NCBI GenBank assembly: GCA_902511735.1
Contig: CABXGK010000006.1
Span: 1 to 35,568 of the forward strand
Source: an uncultured marine group I thaumarchaeote
GTDB taxonomy: Archaea; Thermoproteota; Nitrososphaeria; Nitrososphaerales; Nitrosopumilaceae
Direction of reading: 5' to 3'
Length of the DNA stretch: 35,568 nucleotides
Positions within the stretch are counted from its first letter, which is position 1. The number at the start of each line of letters is the position of its first letter. Positions 7,591 through 15,826 of the stretch are shown here, piece by piece. The position numbers were made by a program, and so were the translations under genes. Under the pieces are notes generated by a model, which had not been told where the DNA came from, did no database searches, and saw nothing but the letters and a program-made list of their open reading frames with translations.

Positions 7591-8934
7591 AGAAAGATAT
7601 TTTTGTATAAGAGGATGTGCCAGAACTGCACTATGAGCTGCAGAGTCAGTTCCAATACCATAACTAATAGTAGAATCACCTACAAAAAATAATCCATCTA
7701 CTTGTGATACTGAATGTGGCATTTTATTTTTCCATACCAGCCCAGGTTCTTTGACAACAGCCTCTACAAGTTTCCAAGCTGCAGGTCTATCCCATAGTAA
7801 TGAATTGTTAAAATCAGGATAAATTTCAGCTAACTCTTGTTTCATTTTTGACACGATTTCTTTGATTCTTGTAGGATTTTCAGTTTCTTCAGGTTTTACC
7901 GGAGTGCCAACAATTATGAGATGTTCTCCTTTTGGAGATACTGAAGGAGTAATATTTGAAATGAAGAATATTCCTTTTGAAACATAGTTTTCACCTACAG
8001 GGAAAACAACTTGACGATGATCTAACATTTTTGATAATGCAAAATGAACCTCTACTACAGAGGTGGTTTTATTGAGACGGTTTGTTTTTTTAATAAAATC
8101 ATCATCAAAAATTCCAGAATCAAATAACTGATTTATTGCATGATATGCAGGATAGGAGATTATCACACAGTCACTTTCAACAATTTCTCCATCAGATAAT
8201 TCAACACCAACTACTTTTCGGTTTTTGATAAGCACCTTTTTGATAGATTGCCCAAGTCTTACTTGTGAATCCTTTTCTTTAACATAATCTGCCATTACCT
8301 GACAAATTCTGTCATACCCGCCCATGTCAGGATATGCAAATTCACTTGTTCCTCCTTTGAAGGGATTTGCACGAATTATGGTTCTTGCGAATTCACCAAG
8401 AGATATGTGCTCAGGAGTATCTGCAAATGCAAGCATACAAACAGCATCAAAAAATTGTTTTGAATGAAAATCAAGTTTTGAAGTAACGTGGGTTAGAGGA
8501 ATAGAATCTAATTTTTCTGCTTTTTCCATACTAGTAAAAGCCATGGGAAGTAAGATTTTCAGTAATGAAATTCTACTCTTAAATGGAATCAAAGACATTT
8601 TGAGAATATCTGCAATACCTTTAGGATAAGTATGAAAACCATTATCATAAAATGCAATCTTATCTACAATTGCAAGTTTTAATCTGGATTCAATTTTAAC
8701 ATTTTTGAGAATTTCATAAATTGCTGATTTTTTATAAAATGGCATTATATGAAAACCATTATCTAAAATATGATTTTTAAATTCCATAGAAGTGGTTCTA
8801 CCTCCAACACGATTAGATTTTTCATAGACAGATACAGAATATCCATCATTTACGAGAAGTGTTGCAGTTGATAACCCACCAACTCCGGCACCGATTATTA
8901 TAACAGGTTTTGATGAAGAAGTATCAGAATTCAT
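7582..8934 (-). CDS. phytoene dehydrogenase-like FAD-dependent oxidoreductase
   Basis: A 450-residue flavoprotein. The N-terminal Rossmann motif IIGAGVGGLSTATLL is followed by the ribose-binding Glu and arginines (VYEKSNRVGGRTTS) and DNGFHIMPF. The C-terminal FAD motif is GLFFVGDSTISYGIGTDSAA. This is the COG1233 amine-oxidase/phytoene-desaturase group, which acts on isoprenoid chains or amines. ATG 8934 sits one base after the stop of the zinc-ribbon gene (TAAaATG) and is preferred over the TTG at 8946. It follows that gene and the methyltransferase on the same strand. A role in isoprenoid or quinone side-chain modification is possible, but no carotenoid genes are nearby. Confidence 0.8.
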   Translation of the reverse strand: MNSDTSSSKPVIIIGAGVGGLSTATLLVNDGYSVSVYEKSNRVGGRTTSMEFKNHILDNGFHIMPFYKKSAIYEILKNVKIESRLKLAIVDKIAFYDNGFHTYPKGIADILKMSLIPFKSRISLLKILLPMAFTSMEKAEKLDSIPLTHVTSKLDFHSKQFFDAVCMLAFADTPEHISLGEFARTIIRANPFKGGTSEFAYPDMGGYDRICQVMADYVKEKDSQVRLGQSIKKVLIKNRKVVGVELSDGEIVESDCVIISYPAYHAINQLFDSGIFDDDFIKKTNRLNKTTSVVEVHFALSKMLDHRQVVFPVGENYVSKGIFFISNITPSVSPKGEHLIIVGTPVKPEETENPTRIKEIVSKMKQELAEIYPDFNNSLLWDRPAAWKLVEAVVKEPGLVWKNKMPHSVSQVDGLFFVGDSTISYGIGTDSAAHSAVLAHPLIQKYLSSL

Positions 8935-8935
8935 T

Positions 8936-9154
8936 TTATGCAGCAACAGATGAACTTGATTTTTCGTCTATAACTTTTTTCTTATTTCTAGACTTTGTTC
9001 TTAGAATCATTTTACAGCAAGGACAACGAATTGATTCAGTATCAAGCCATACTTCACACCAGCTACAACGTTTTAGCCCAAATTGGTATTTTTGTGAATT
9101 TGGAACTTTTGCTACTTTGTGTTGTAAACATATTCCTTTACACGATGCACCCAT
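8936..9154 (-). CDS. small zinc-ribbon protein (MGASCKGIC type)
   Basis: A 72-residue protein with seven cysteines: C5 and C9 in MGASCKGIC, then CSWC (30-33) and CPCC (44-47), followed by a basic tail (KMILRTKSRNKKKV) and a low-complexity SSSS end. Two CxxC pairs plus the N-terminal pair suggest a zinc-ribbon or rubredoxin-like knuckle. I believe this layout recurs as a short protein in Thaumarchaeota, but its function is unknown to me. It is tightly linked to the downstream FAD enzyme (one base between stop and start), so co-expression is expected. Confidence 0.75.
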   Translation of the reverse strand: MGASCKGICLQHKVAKVPNSQKYQFGLKRCSWCEVWLDTESIRCPCCKMILRTKSRNKKKVIDEKSSSSVAA

Positions 9155-9196
9155 GAGTTATTTTTGCAATTATAATATTTAATGTTATGCACTATT

Positions 9197-10036
9197 CTAA
9201 TCTAGTGCTAATTTCTTACATTTTAGTAATGAATAATCAATGAGATTTTTTTCAGATGAAGATTTCATTTTTTTCATTGAACCAAATAGTATTTTTTCTA
9301 CATAACTAGAATAACGAGTGAGAATTTTCTGACGTAACTCATTTCGATTCTCAATATAATATTCTGCCAAAGGAACATACACATTTTTTCCAATGTTTCT
9401 TGATTCTATAATTTGAAATTTATTTTTAGAAATTTCATCTCTAATTTGGGTTTCAGAATAATGCTCAGAAGACCAAGTAAATTTTAAAACTCCAAGATTG
9501 GTAAGATTTGCATTATTAGTAGCTGTAGGAATTGCAAGTAACATAATGCCATCATCTTTTAGCACACGATGAGATTCTGAAATGAAATCTCCAATTGGCT
9601 TAAAGTGCTGTGCAGATTCTAAGGCGACCACACGATCTAATGAAGAATCAGCATATGGTAGCATTCGTGCAGTGGAATTTAGTTTGGATATATTTCCCGA
9701 ATCAACAGATGAAAGTTGTGAAAAATTAACATTCACTGAAGAAATCTGTAATGAAGAATATTGTGAATTCCAGATTTTTGCAGGCCCCAAAATACCGCTG
9801 CCAATATCGGCAATTATATGAGCAGATGAAAGTTCAGCCATATCTCCAACCAACATGCAGAGTTGTTTTTGTGCATCAATAAGATGGGAGGTAGAATCAT
9901 CCCAAAATCCAAAATTGAGCATATCTCCTCCTGTAGAAACTTCCATGATAGGAGATAAGGCATCATACAATTTTACAACGTCATTTTCATTTCGTCTAAA
10001 TGTCCAAAGTAAAAGATCTAGCGGATTAATGGACAT
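9197..10036 (-). CDS. class I SAM-dependent methyltransferase
   Basis: A 279-residue protein. Motif I is IIADIGSGILGPA (74-86). An LNFGFWDD lead-in near 40-47, the post-I acidic region, motif IV DRVVALESAQHF (about 134-145), and the post-motif helix ESHRVLKDDGIMLLAIPT (about 154-171) follow. The NFG(F/Y)W lead-in is shared with the Erg6/UbiE/tocopherol methyltransferase branch acting on isoprenoid or quinone-like substrates. The C-terminal third is helical and basic. It lies upstream of the zinc-ribbon and FAD enzyme genes on the same strand with a gap of about 40 bases, so a shared pathway on a lipid or quinone is a reasonable but untested inference. Confidence 0.8.
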   Translation of the reverse strand: MSINPLDLLLWTFRRNENDVVKLYDALSPIMEVSTGGDMLNFGFWDDSTSHLIDAQKQLCMLVGDMAELSSAHIIADIGSGILGPAKIWNSQYSSLQISSVNVNFSQLSSVDSGNISKLNSTARMLPYADSSLDRVVALESAQHFKPIGDFISESHRVLKDDGIMLLAIPTATNNANLTNLGVLKFTWSSEHYSETQIRDEISKNKFQIIESRNIGKNVYVPLAEYYIENRNELRQKILTRYSSYVEKILFGSMKKMKSSSEKNLIDYSLLKCKKLALD

Positions 10037-10067
10037 GATAAAAATAAAAAAACCGCGGATATATGAT

Positions 10068-10214
10068 TTAAGGTAAATCCACTAATTCTTCAACACAGTG
10101 TTTATGAACCCAAACGTCATTTGCATTTCTAGCGATTTCTTTACCCTTACGTATATCATCACCACATTCTTTGCATTTTCCGTCAAATCGTGCTTTCATA
10201 GTTTTACATACCAT
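10068..10214 (-). CDS. small zinc-finger-like protein
   Basis: A 48-residue protein from ATG 10214. A further ATG (10199, MKARFDGKC) is as good, while the longer reading to 10283 adds a non-conserved-looking leader. The core KARFDGKCKECGDDIRKGKE...WVHKHCVEEL has CxxC and HxxC pairs spaced to bind one zinc, similar to PARP-type and LIM-like half-fingers and to small archaeal proteins of this shape. The partner is unknown. It is separated by about 30 bases from the methyltransferase gene. Confidence 0.65.
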   Translation of the reverse strand: MVCKTMKARFDGKCKECGDDIRKGKEIARNANDVWVHKHCVEELVDLP

Positions 10215-10363
10215 AGTAATGGTAAATGTGATTCTGTGTGAATTTAGCTGACCAAGACGTAGTGTAAATTCCATATTCCTCATAAATGGATCAATTTTTT
10301 TGAGTGATTTTGTCTATCAAATGAGGCAATTTCCATATTATAGATCAAATTAGAATATTGAAT

Positions 10364-10513
10364 ATGCAAATGAATGAAGGCAAATCAGAGAGAAGTCAAG
10401 AGTTTTGGGACAATGCTAACAAGTATTCTTGGTCAAACGGAGAATATGAATTTCTAAGAGAAATGTCATTCATCATGGTAAACCTGCACCATCAAAATAA
10501 TTCTGAAGAATGA
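10364..10513 (+). CDS. possible 49-residue micro-protein upstream of TFB
   Basis: ATG 10364 to TGA 10511-10513, reading MQMNEGKSERSQEFWDNANK then YSWSNGEYEFLREMSFIMVN and LHHQNNSEE. The composition (acidic, aromatic, with an amphipathic end) and codon use match real genes of the window, and it fills most of the gap before the TFB gene. It is too short for usual ORF calling. No motif is recognised. The alternative is untranslated leader. Confidence 0.45.
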   Translation: MQMNEGKSERSQEFWDNANKYSWSNGEYEFLREMSFIMVNLHHQNNSEE

Positions 10514-10581
10514 TAGTGCTAAATGTAAAAAATTAACACTAGAAGGCTTTCCTAATTAATTCAAAACTCCATACTAGAATT

Positions 10582-11514
10582 ATGAATGAAGGTTTCGATG
10601 GTAAAGAGCATAATTGTAAAAACAATATAGGAAAAGATGTTCTTTTAATTTCAGATAGTAATACAGGCGAGATAATGTGTTCATCATGTGGTCAGGTGAT
10701 TACAGAAAATATTGCAGAACTCGGACCAGAATATACAACACAATCAGGTGAAGATTACATGTCAAAATCAAGGACAGGTAGAAAATCAACACTAGCATTC
10801 AATGACATGGGATTATCTACAATCATTCAACAGACAGACAAGGATGCAACAGGAAGAAATCTAAGTGGAGAGATGAAAAGAACATTTTATCGCTTACGAA
10901 TGTGGGATAAAAACAGTAAAGCACTTCCAGGCCACAGAAATATGCAAAAGGCTTTCACGCTTTTAGAAGGTCTCAAATCAAAATTATCACTTACAGATGC
11001 TGCAGTTGAACAAGCAGCATATATTTACAGAAAAACTTTGGCAAAAAAAATTGGAAAAGGAAGAAGCATACCTGTAATTTTGAGTGCTTGTGTCTATGCA
11101 TCATGTAGATTAACAAATACACCACGAACCATACAGGATATTTCAGATGTGACAAATCTACGAAGAACCAGCATACATAGAATTTACAGACTTTTAGTTA
11201 GGGAATTGGATCTAACACTTGAAACTTATAATCCAGTAAGTTTCATCACAAGAATTACAACAGAAGTAGGAGGTTCAGAAAAAACAAAGCGAGATGCCGT
11301 TAAACTCTTGATAAAAGCTGAAGAATTGATGATTACTAGTGGAAAAAATCCAATAGCTATGGCTGCGACAGTAGTATATCTTGCCATATTAGAAAATGAA
11401 GAGAAAATTTCTCAAGCACATGTATCAAAAGTTGCAAACATTAGTAGTGTAACAATTCGAAATCTTTCTAAAAAAATAAAAGATGCAAAAATTAAACGAG
11501 TTCAGCCTTTGTAA
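10582..11514 (+). CDS. tfb: transcription initiation factor TFB with altered zinc ribbon
   Basis: A 310-residue homologue of TFIIB, which recruits RNA polymerase to TBP-bound promoters. Two cyclin-like repeats are clear, about 105-205 (SLTDAAVEQAAYIYRKTLAK, VILSACVYASCRLTNTPRT) and about 210-305. The B-finger/linker region is GPEYTTQSGEDYMSKSRTG. The N-terminal ribbon keeps the second knuckle (MCSSCG) but has HNC near residue 12 in place of the first CxxC. If real, zinc binding would need the His or be lost. It is convergent with the small gene at 11492, with 23 bases of overlap. A second, canonical TFB is at 23861. Confidence 0.9.
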   Translation: MNEGFDGKEHNCKNNIGKDVLLISDSNTGEIMCSSCGQVITENIAELGPEYTTQSGEDYMSKSRTGRKSTLAFNDMGLSTIIQQTDKDATGRNLSGEMKRTFYRLRMWDKNSKALPGHRNMQKAFTLLEGLKSKLSLTDAAVEQAAYIYRKTLAKKIGKGRSIPVILSACVYASCRLTNTPRTIQDISDVTNLRRTSIHRIYRLLVRELDLTLETYNPVSFITRITTEVGGSEKTKRDAVKLLIKAEELMITSGKNPIAMAATVVYLAILENEEKISQAHVSKVANISSVTIRNLSKKIKDAKIKRVQPL

Positions 11515-11689
11515 TTCCGCTTGTTTCTATTTCATAACGTAACGGTGCTGGAAGTTCCAAGTATGGTTTGTTTACCAGAATTTTGATTTGATCATCAGGG
11601 ACTTGAACGCGTTTTAGTAATTTCCCACGTTGGTGAGCATAAGATTTATTCCAAAAAGTATTTGCATCAAATGTCTCGATTTTAACCAT
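11492..11689 (-). CDS. small hypothetical protein coupled to EF-2
   Basis: A 65-residue protein whose ATG shares its A with the stop of the EF-2 gene (TAATG at 11687-11691), so translation is probably coupled. The sequence (FDANTFWNKSYAHQRGKLLK, then KPYLELPAPLRYEIETSG) has no cysteine pairs or membrane segment and is basic in the first half. The family is unknown to me. The linkage hints at a translation-related role, but that is inference. Confidence 0.7.
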   Translation of the reverse strand: MVKIETFDANTFWNKSYAHQRGKLLKRVQVPDDQIKILVNKPYLELPAPLRYEIETSGITKAELV

Positions 11690-13884
11690 TAGTCTCTATC
11701 GATAAATTCGGTTGGTTCTGGAGGATTTGGACTCAATCCCTTTCTCTTTCGTATGTCTTCAGTTAGAGTTGCAGCAATTGATTTTGGAACAGGAGTCCAT
11801 GCCTTGAAGTGTGTGTTCCACATTGCTTTACCAGCAGTCTGACCACGCATTTTTTCAGAAATATCAAATGTTTCAACTGCAGGGACTTCACCAATTACAA
11901 TACTTGTTGCACCCTTTTGCTGCATATCCAAAACTTTACCACGTTTTCCTTGCAATACAGATGAAACGTTTCCAATAAGATCAGTTGGAACACGAACCTC
12001 AATTGCAAGCATTGGTTCTAGTAATACAGGTTCTGCAGACAAAAATGCTGCAAGACATGCACGTCTTGATGCAGGTCCAATTTGAGACAATCCTCTATGA
12101 GCAGTGTCTTCATGAGGAACAAAATGTGTGAAGGTGAATTTACAGTTTCTAACTTGTTCTTTTGTTAGACCCCCTTCACTCATTACTTCATCAAATCCAG
12201 AAAGTAGAGAATCAGTGGATTCATCTACAAATTGAACACCTTTTGTTCCGTTAATCATAACATTTCCACGAGAATCAAATCTCATTACTTTTTTTGCAAC
12301 ATCAGGTGACCAACCTTTTTCACGTAATATTTGAGCTGTTTCTTTTTTATCTTTCATTTCACTTAGTGTACCGTTTCTACACATTTCAGCAATTTCAGGT
12401 TCAAGTGGTTCTACTTTCATGAAAATTTTATTATGACGATTTGGAGATTTTGCCATAACAGGTTCACATCCACCATTGATTGTTTCTCTGTAATTGATTA
12501 ATGGTTCAGAAGTTACAATCTCAACTTTTGCATCTTTGATTAAATTAACTGCTACATCAAGGTGTAATACACCCATTCCAGCCATAATTGTTTCACCACT
12601 TTCTTCATCGATTTTGATTACAAGATTTGGATCTTCAATTGTAAGTTTTCTTAAGACTTCAACAAGTTTTGGTAAATCTTTTGGATGTTTTGGTTCAATT
12701 GCCATTTGAACAACAGGTTCTGAAACATATTTTGATGCTTCAAATACAGGAATATCTTTTACAGTTGAAATAGTTTGTCCTGCACGAACATCAGTTAAAC
12801 CAAGTAATGCAGGGATATTTCCAGCTCCTAATTCACCTACTTGTTCTCTTACATTTGACATGAAGAAATTTACAGATTGTACACGACCTTCACGTTTTGT
12901 ATCAATAATGTTAATCGTTTGACCGTCTTTGATTTTACCAGAAAATAATCTTCCAATTGCTACAGGACCTGCGGCAGGATCAATTGTCATATTTACACAC
13001 ATCATAATTGTAGGACCGTCATCATCACAAGCAAGAAGTGCTTTACCTGTATCAGATTCCAAATCACCTTTCCAGATTTTTGGAATTCTATATTTTTGTG
13101 CAACATGTGGTGGCGGATGATGTTTTACTACCATTCCAAGTACACCCTCAGCTAATGGTGCTTTTTCTACTAAATCTTCAACTTTTCCAGAATCAGAATA
13201 TGCGTCAATTACGTCTTTGAATGTGACACCTTTTTTCTTCATGATGTCTACATTGATTGCCCATCTATCTTTAGCAGAACCAAAAGTTACACTACCATCC
13301 TGGATAGATACTTTCCATTTTTCCTTGTATTCATCTTCAGCATAAGTGTCAATTAATTCATTAAAGTTTGCAACAACGCCTGCAAGTGTTTCTTGCATTT
13401 TTTCAGGAGTTAATCTCAATTCTTTGATTAAACGATCGATTTTATTGATATACAAAACAGGTCTTACTCTTTCTTCAAGAGACATTCTAGTTACAGTCTC
13501 AGTTTGAGTCATGATACCTTCTACAGCATCACATACTACAACAGCACCATCAATTGCTCTAAGACTTCTAATCACACGACCAGAAAAGTCAACGTGACCA
13601 GGAGTATCAATCATGTTAATGACATAGTCGTCTTCATCTTGTTGATAATGTAATGTGACATTAGCCTGAACAATTGTAATTCCTCTTTCTTGTTCTGCTT
13701 TCATTGAATCCATTGCCAATGCATTACCTGCAGTTGATGGAGAGATGATTCCAGAATGAGCCAAAAGACTGTCACTCATAGTAGTTTTTCCATGATCTAC
13801 ATGTGCAATAACACCAAAGTTTCGGATCTTATCTTTATCACTGATAATTTTCATAACTTCAGCTGTGGACTTGTATTTAGTCAT
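11689..13884 (-). CDS. fusA: translation elongation factor EF-2
   Basis: A 731-residue GTPase that drives ribosomal translocation. G1 is AHVDHGKT (27-34), switch II is DTPGH (93-97), and G4 is NKID (147-150). Domains II to V follow at normal length for archaeal EF-2. The domain IV tip carries HEDTAHRGLSQIGPA, and His596 in AHRG is the expected diphthamide site. The residues after it (LSQIGPASRR) differ from the HRGPAQ or HRGGGQ of most archaea and eukaryotes. The gene starts at ATG 13884 and is followed by a coupled 65-residue gene. Confidence 0.97.
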   Translation of the reverse strand: MTKYKSTAEVMKIISDKDKIRNFGVIAHVDHGKTTMSDSLLAHSGIISPSTAGNALAMDSMKAEQERGITIVQANVTLHYQQDEDDYVINMIDTPGHVDFSGRVIRSLRAIDGAVVVCDAVEGIMTQTETVTRMSLEERVRPVLYINKIDRLIKELRLTPEKMQETLAGVVANFNELIDTYAEDEYKEKWKVSIQDGSVTFGSAKDRWAINVDIMKKKGVTFKDVIDAYSDSGKVEDLVEKAPLAEGVLGMVVKHHPPPHVAQKYRIPKIWKGDLESDTGKALLACDDDGPTIMMCVNMTIDPAAGPVAIGRLFSGKIKDGQTINIIDTKREGRVQSVNFFMSNVREQVGELGAGNIPALLGLTDVRAGQTISTVKDIPVFEASKYVSEPVVQMAIEPKHPKDLPKLVEVLRKLTIEDPNLVIKIDEESGETIMAGMGVLHLDVAVNLIKDAKVEIVTSEPLINYRETINGGCEPVMAKSPNRHNKIFMKVEPLEPEIAEMCRNGTLSEMKDKKETAQILREKGWSPDVAKKVMRFDSRGNVMINGTKGVQFVDESTDSLLSGFDEVMSEGGLTKEQVRNCKFTFTHFVPHEDTAHRGLSQIGPASRRACLAAFLSAEPVLLEPMLAIEVRVPTDLIGNVSSVLQGKRGKVLDMQQKGATSIVIGEVPAVETFDISEKMRGQTAGKAMWNTHFKAWTPVPKSIAATLTEDIRKRKGLSPNPPEPTEFIDRD

Positions 13885-13958
13885 ATGGCAATCATCCTAG
13901 ATAATCGTGTATTAAACCTTATGAGAAATTATTGCTAACAAAGATCAAATTTCTAAAA

Positions 13959-14618
13959 TTAAAGATCAATTTCACTTTGTTTCATCAGTTGTTTTGTCAT
14001 TTGGAGATACAATTGAGGATCTAGTTCCTTGGCAAATCCTTTGTCAGTGTTTATGAGATATACTGAATGAATTTGAGCATTTTGAATATCTTCTAAATCT
14101 ATTTTAGGATTTTTATAAAAACGGTCACATAATTTTTTGAGTTTTTTCACATCATCAAGTTTTCTTGCATTTGGAGGAAGTAAAAATATTTCAGACATTG
14201 GTAACATATTCACTACAGGAGTAGCAAGCGAGAATTTTTCACAGTATTTACTATATCGAGCAATTTTACTAATTATTCTTGCAGTATAGTAATCAACAGT
14301 GTCTAATGCATGCTCAGGAGGCGTGAATCCAGTTTCAATTTCTATAATTGCAGTTGTATCATCTTTTTTTCCAAATAAATCACATACTAAAATGTCAGAT
14401 ATTGATTTTTCAACATCTACAGTAAATCCATAAGAGATTAATTCTGCCGCACAGATTAATTCAAGAACAGAATGGTTAATTTTTACAAGATTTTTTTTAT
14501 AATATTCAATTAAATTTTGCCTTACAGAATTCAATTTAGGCGTCAATTCAGGTGACAGATTCTTTGACAAAAGTTCTGTTATTGCATATACATCATCTTG
14601 AAATTTTTCAACATCCAA
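13959..14618 (-). CDS. hypothetical protein with possible PD-(D/E)xK-like core
   Basis: A 219-residue soluble protein. The start is a TTG at 14618, because an in-frame TAG precedes it directly and no ATG is near. Between about residues 45 and 105 lies a helix (HSVLELICAAELISYGF), then SDILVCDLFGKKDDTTAIIEIETGF. The order E...D(I/L)(L/V)...(I)IEIET is that of restriction-nuclease-like folds, with the usual (D/E)xK replaced by ExE. This is pattern reading only; a non-catalytic member or an unrelated alpha/beta domain is equally possible. The C-terminal half is helical and charged. Confidence 0.65.
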   Translation of the reverse strand: MDVEKFQDDVYAITELLSKNLSPELTPKLNSVRQNLIEYYKKNLVKINHSVLELICAAELISYGFTVDVEKSISDILVCDLFGKKDDTTAIIEIETGFTPPEHALDTVDYYTARIISKIARYSKYCEKFSLATPVVNMLPMSEIFLLPPNARKLDDVKKLKKLCDRFYKNPKIDLEDIQNAQIHSVYLINTDKGFAKELDPQLYLQMTKQLMKQSEIDL

Positions 14619-14699
14619 CTATATAATTACAACAAAAACGGAGCTTAAGAAGTTTATAGATTACCCGAATAAAAATAGAAAATAAGAAAAGTGGACAGT

Positions 14700-15179
14700 T
14701 TAGATTCTTGGTGTGAAACTAAGTCTGCCTTTTGCAGATAATACTACGATTGAAGAAATTGCAACAACAAGTACTAGGGATGCAATTGTACCAAATTCTG
14801 GAACGACTGCACCATCAGCAACCTCTACTTCAACAGTTGATTTGTTTATTGAGGCAGAACCCTGTTGTGCGGTAATTGAATACACGCCATCTTGTTTCCA
14901 CATTGGACCACCAACACCTATTGTTGAAGTGAATTCACCATCAGAATCAGGGTTAATTTGATCAATAGAAACAACGTTTCCGTTTGGTGCAAGTACCATG
15001 ATTGTTACAGGAGTGTTACTTGATGTAGCATGTCCTGTGATGGTGATTGTTGTTGAACCCTCAACTGCATCTGCTGCAATTGACAAGCCATCTCCGCCAT
15101 GCTCTGCAAATGCCATAGGCATTGCTGCAACTAGCATCAAGCTTGCCAAAATTGTCAGTGTGTGTTTAGAGTTAATCAC
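14700..15179 (-). CDS. secreted PEFG-CTERM surface protein
   Basis: A 159-residue protein from a GTG start. The signal peptide (about 1-25, ending MPMAFA) precedes one beta-sandwich domain (about 31-122; ITGHATSSNTPVTIMVLAPN, FTSTIGVGGPMWKQDGVYS). The C-terminal sorting signal is PEFG (about 128-131), a hydrophobic helix (SLVLVVAISSIVVLSA) and basic KGR. PEFG-CTERM tails are known in Nitrosopumilus-type archaea and are predicted archaeosortase targets, giving a lipid-anchored or wall-linked protein. The tail extends several residues past the basic cluster (LSFTPRI), a little longer than the usual form. The domain matches that in the J-protein at 16205. Confidence 0.85.
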   Translation of the reverse strand: MINSKHTLTILASLMLVAAMPMAFAEHGGDGLSIAADAVEGSTTITITGHATSSNTPVTIMVLAPNGNVVSIDQINPDSDGEFTSTIGVGGPMWKQDGVYSITAQQGSASINKSTVEVEVADGAVVPEFGTIASLVLVVAISSIVVLSAKGRLSFTPRI

Positions 15180-15237
15180 TGGTATAACAACAAAATTTGT
15201 TGCATATAAACAATCTGATTCATAGAAACAGCATTTT

Positions 15238-15480
15238 TTATTTATTTTCTTTTAAAAATATACGAATTGCCTCTAAATGAGAACAGTTGGCTTTCAATCC
15301 TTTTCCATGATGAAATTTATAGAAATTTTTGAATCCTGGACATTCGCAGGAATCAGATGTTACAAAATAAGACTTTGAAGGATCGCTTGAAGATTTTACT
15401 TGAAAAAGATCATCTTCAATTTTTACAACCCCACCATTTTCGACAAGTTTTTCTGCTTTTTTGATTGTGTTAGAACTCAA
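15238..15480 (-). CDS. SWIM zinc-finger protein
   Basis: An 80-residue protein with a SWIM signature CxC-xn-CxH: CECPGFKNFY then NCSHLEAIRIF. SWIM fingers bind DNA or proteins and occur in recombination factors and small archaeal proteins. The start is probably the TTG at 15480, one base after the stop of the upstream rhodanese gene; the TTG at 15513 would overlap that gene by 32 bases. It appears to form an operon with the rhodanese gene. Confidence 0.75.
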   Translation of the reverse strand: MSSNTIKKAEKLVENGGVVKIEDDLFQVKSSSDPSKSYFVTSDSCECPGFKNFYKFHHGKGLKANCSHLEAIRIFLKENK

Positions 15481-15481
15481 A

Positions 15482-15775
15482 TTATTGGTTCCAAGCCATG
15501 TAGCCACCTTCAAGATTTATTGCAGAAAATCCAGCTTTTACTAGTTCGTCAGCTGCAATATTTCCACGATAACCAGATGCACAGTAAACACAAATTTTCT
15601 TATCCTTTAATTCATCAATTTGTCCTTTCTTTGCATTTCGTATAACCAATCCCAAAGGCATGTTTTGTGAGTTTTCTATAGCACCATTTACAAATTCATC
15701 TGATTCTCTAACATCAATAATAACAAATTTGTCTTGTTCTTGTTTTAATTGGTCTTTTGTAATAGATTCTGCCAT
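15482..15775 (-). CDS. single-domain rhodanese
   Basis: A 97-residue sulfurtransferase. The rhodanese pattern is complete: FVIIDVRESDEFVNGAIENS, then the active-site loop CASGYRGN with the catalytic Cys about residue 65, then GFSAINLEGGYMAWNQ. Stand-alone rhodaneses carry a persulfide and serve in sulfur transfer or redox handling. The gene starts with ATG 15775 and leads directly into the SWIM gene. Confidence 0.9.
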   Translation of the reverse strand: MAESITKDQLKQEQDKFVIIDVRESDEFVNGAIENSQNMPLGLVIRNAKKGQIDELKDKKICVYCASGYRGNIAADELVKAGFSAINLEGGYMAWNQ

Positions 15776-15826
15776 ATTATACTACAATTGTATTGACATA
15801 TATTTTTTAATTTTATCATATATGAC

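Noticed and set aside
12494-13220. Plus-strand ORFs within EF-2
   Set aside because: Antisense shadows of a strongly conserved gene.
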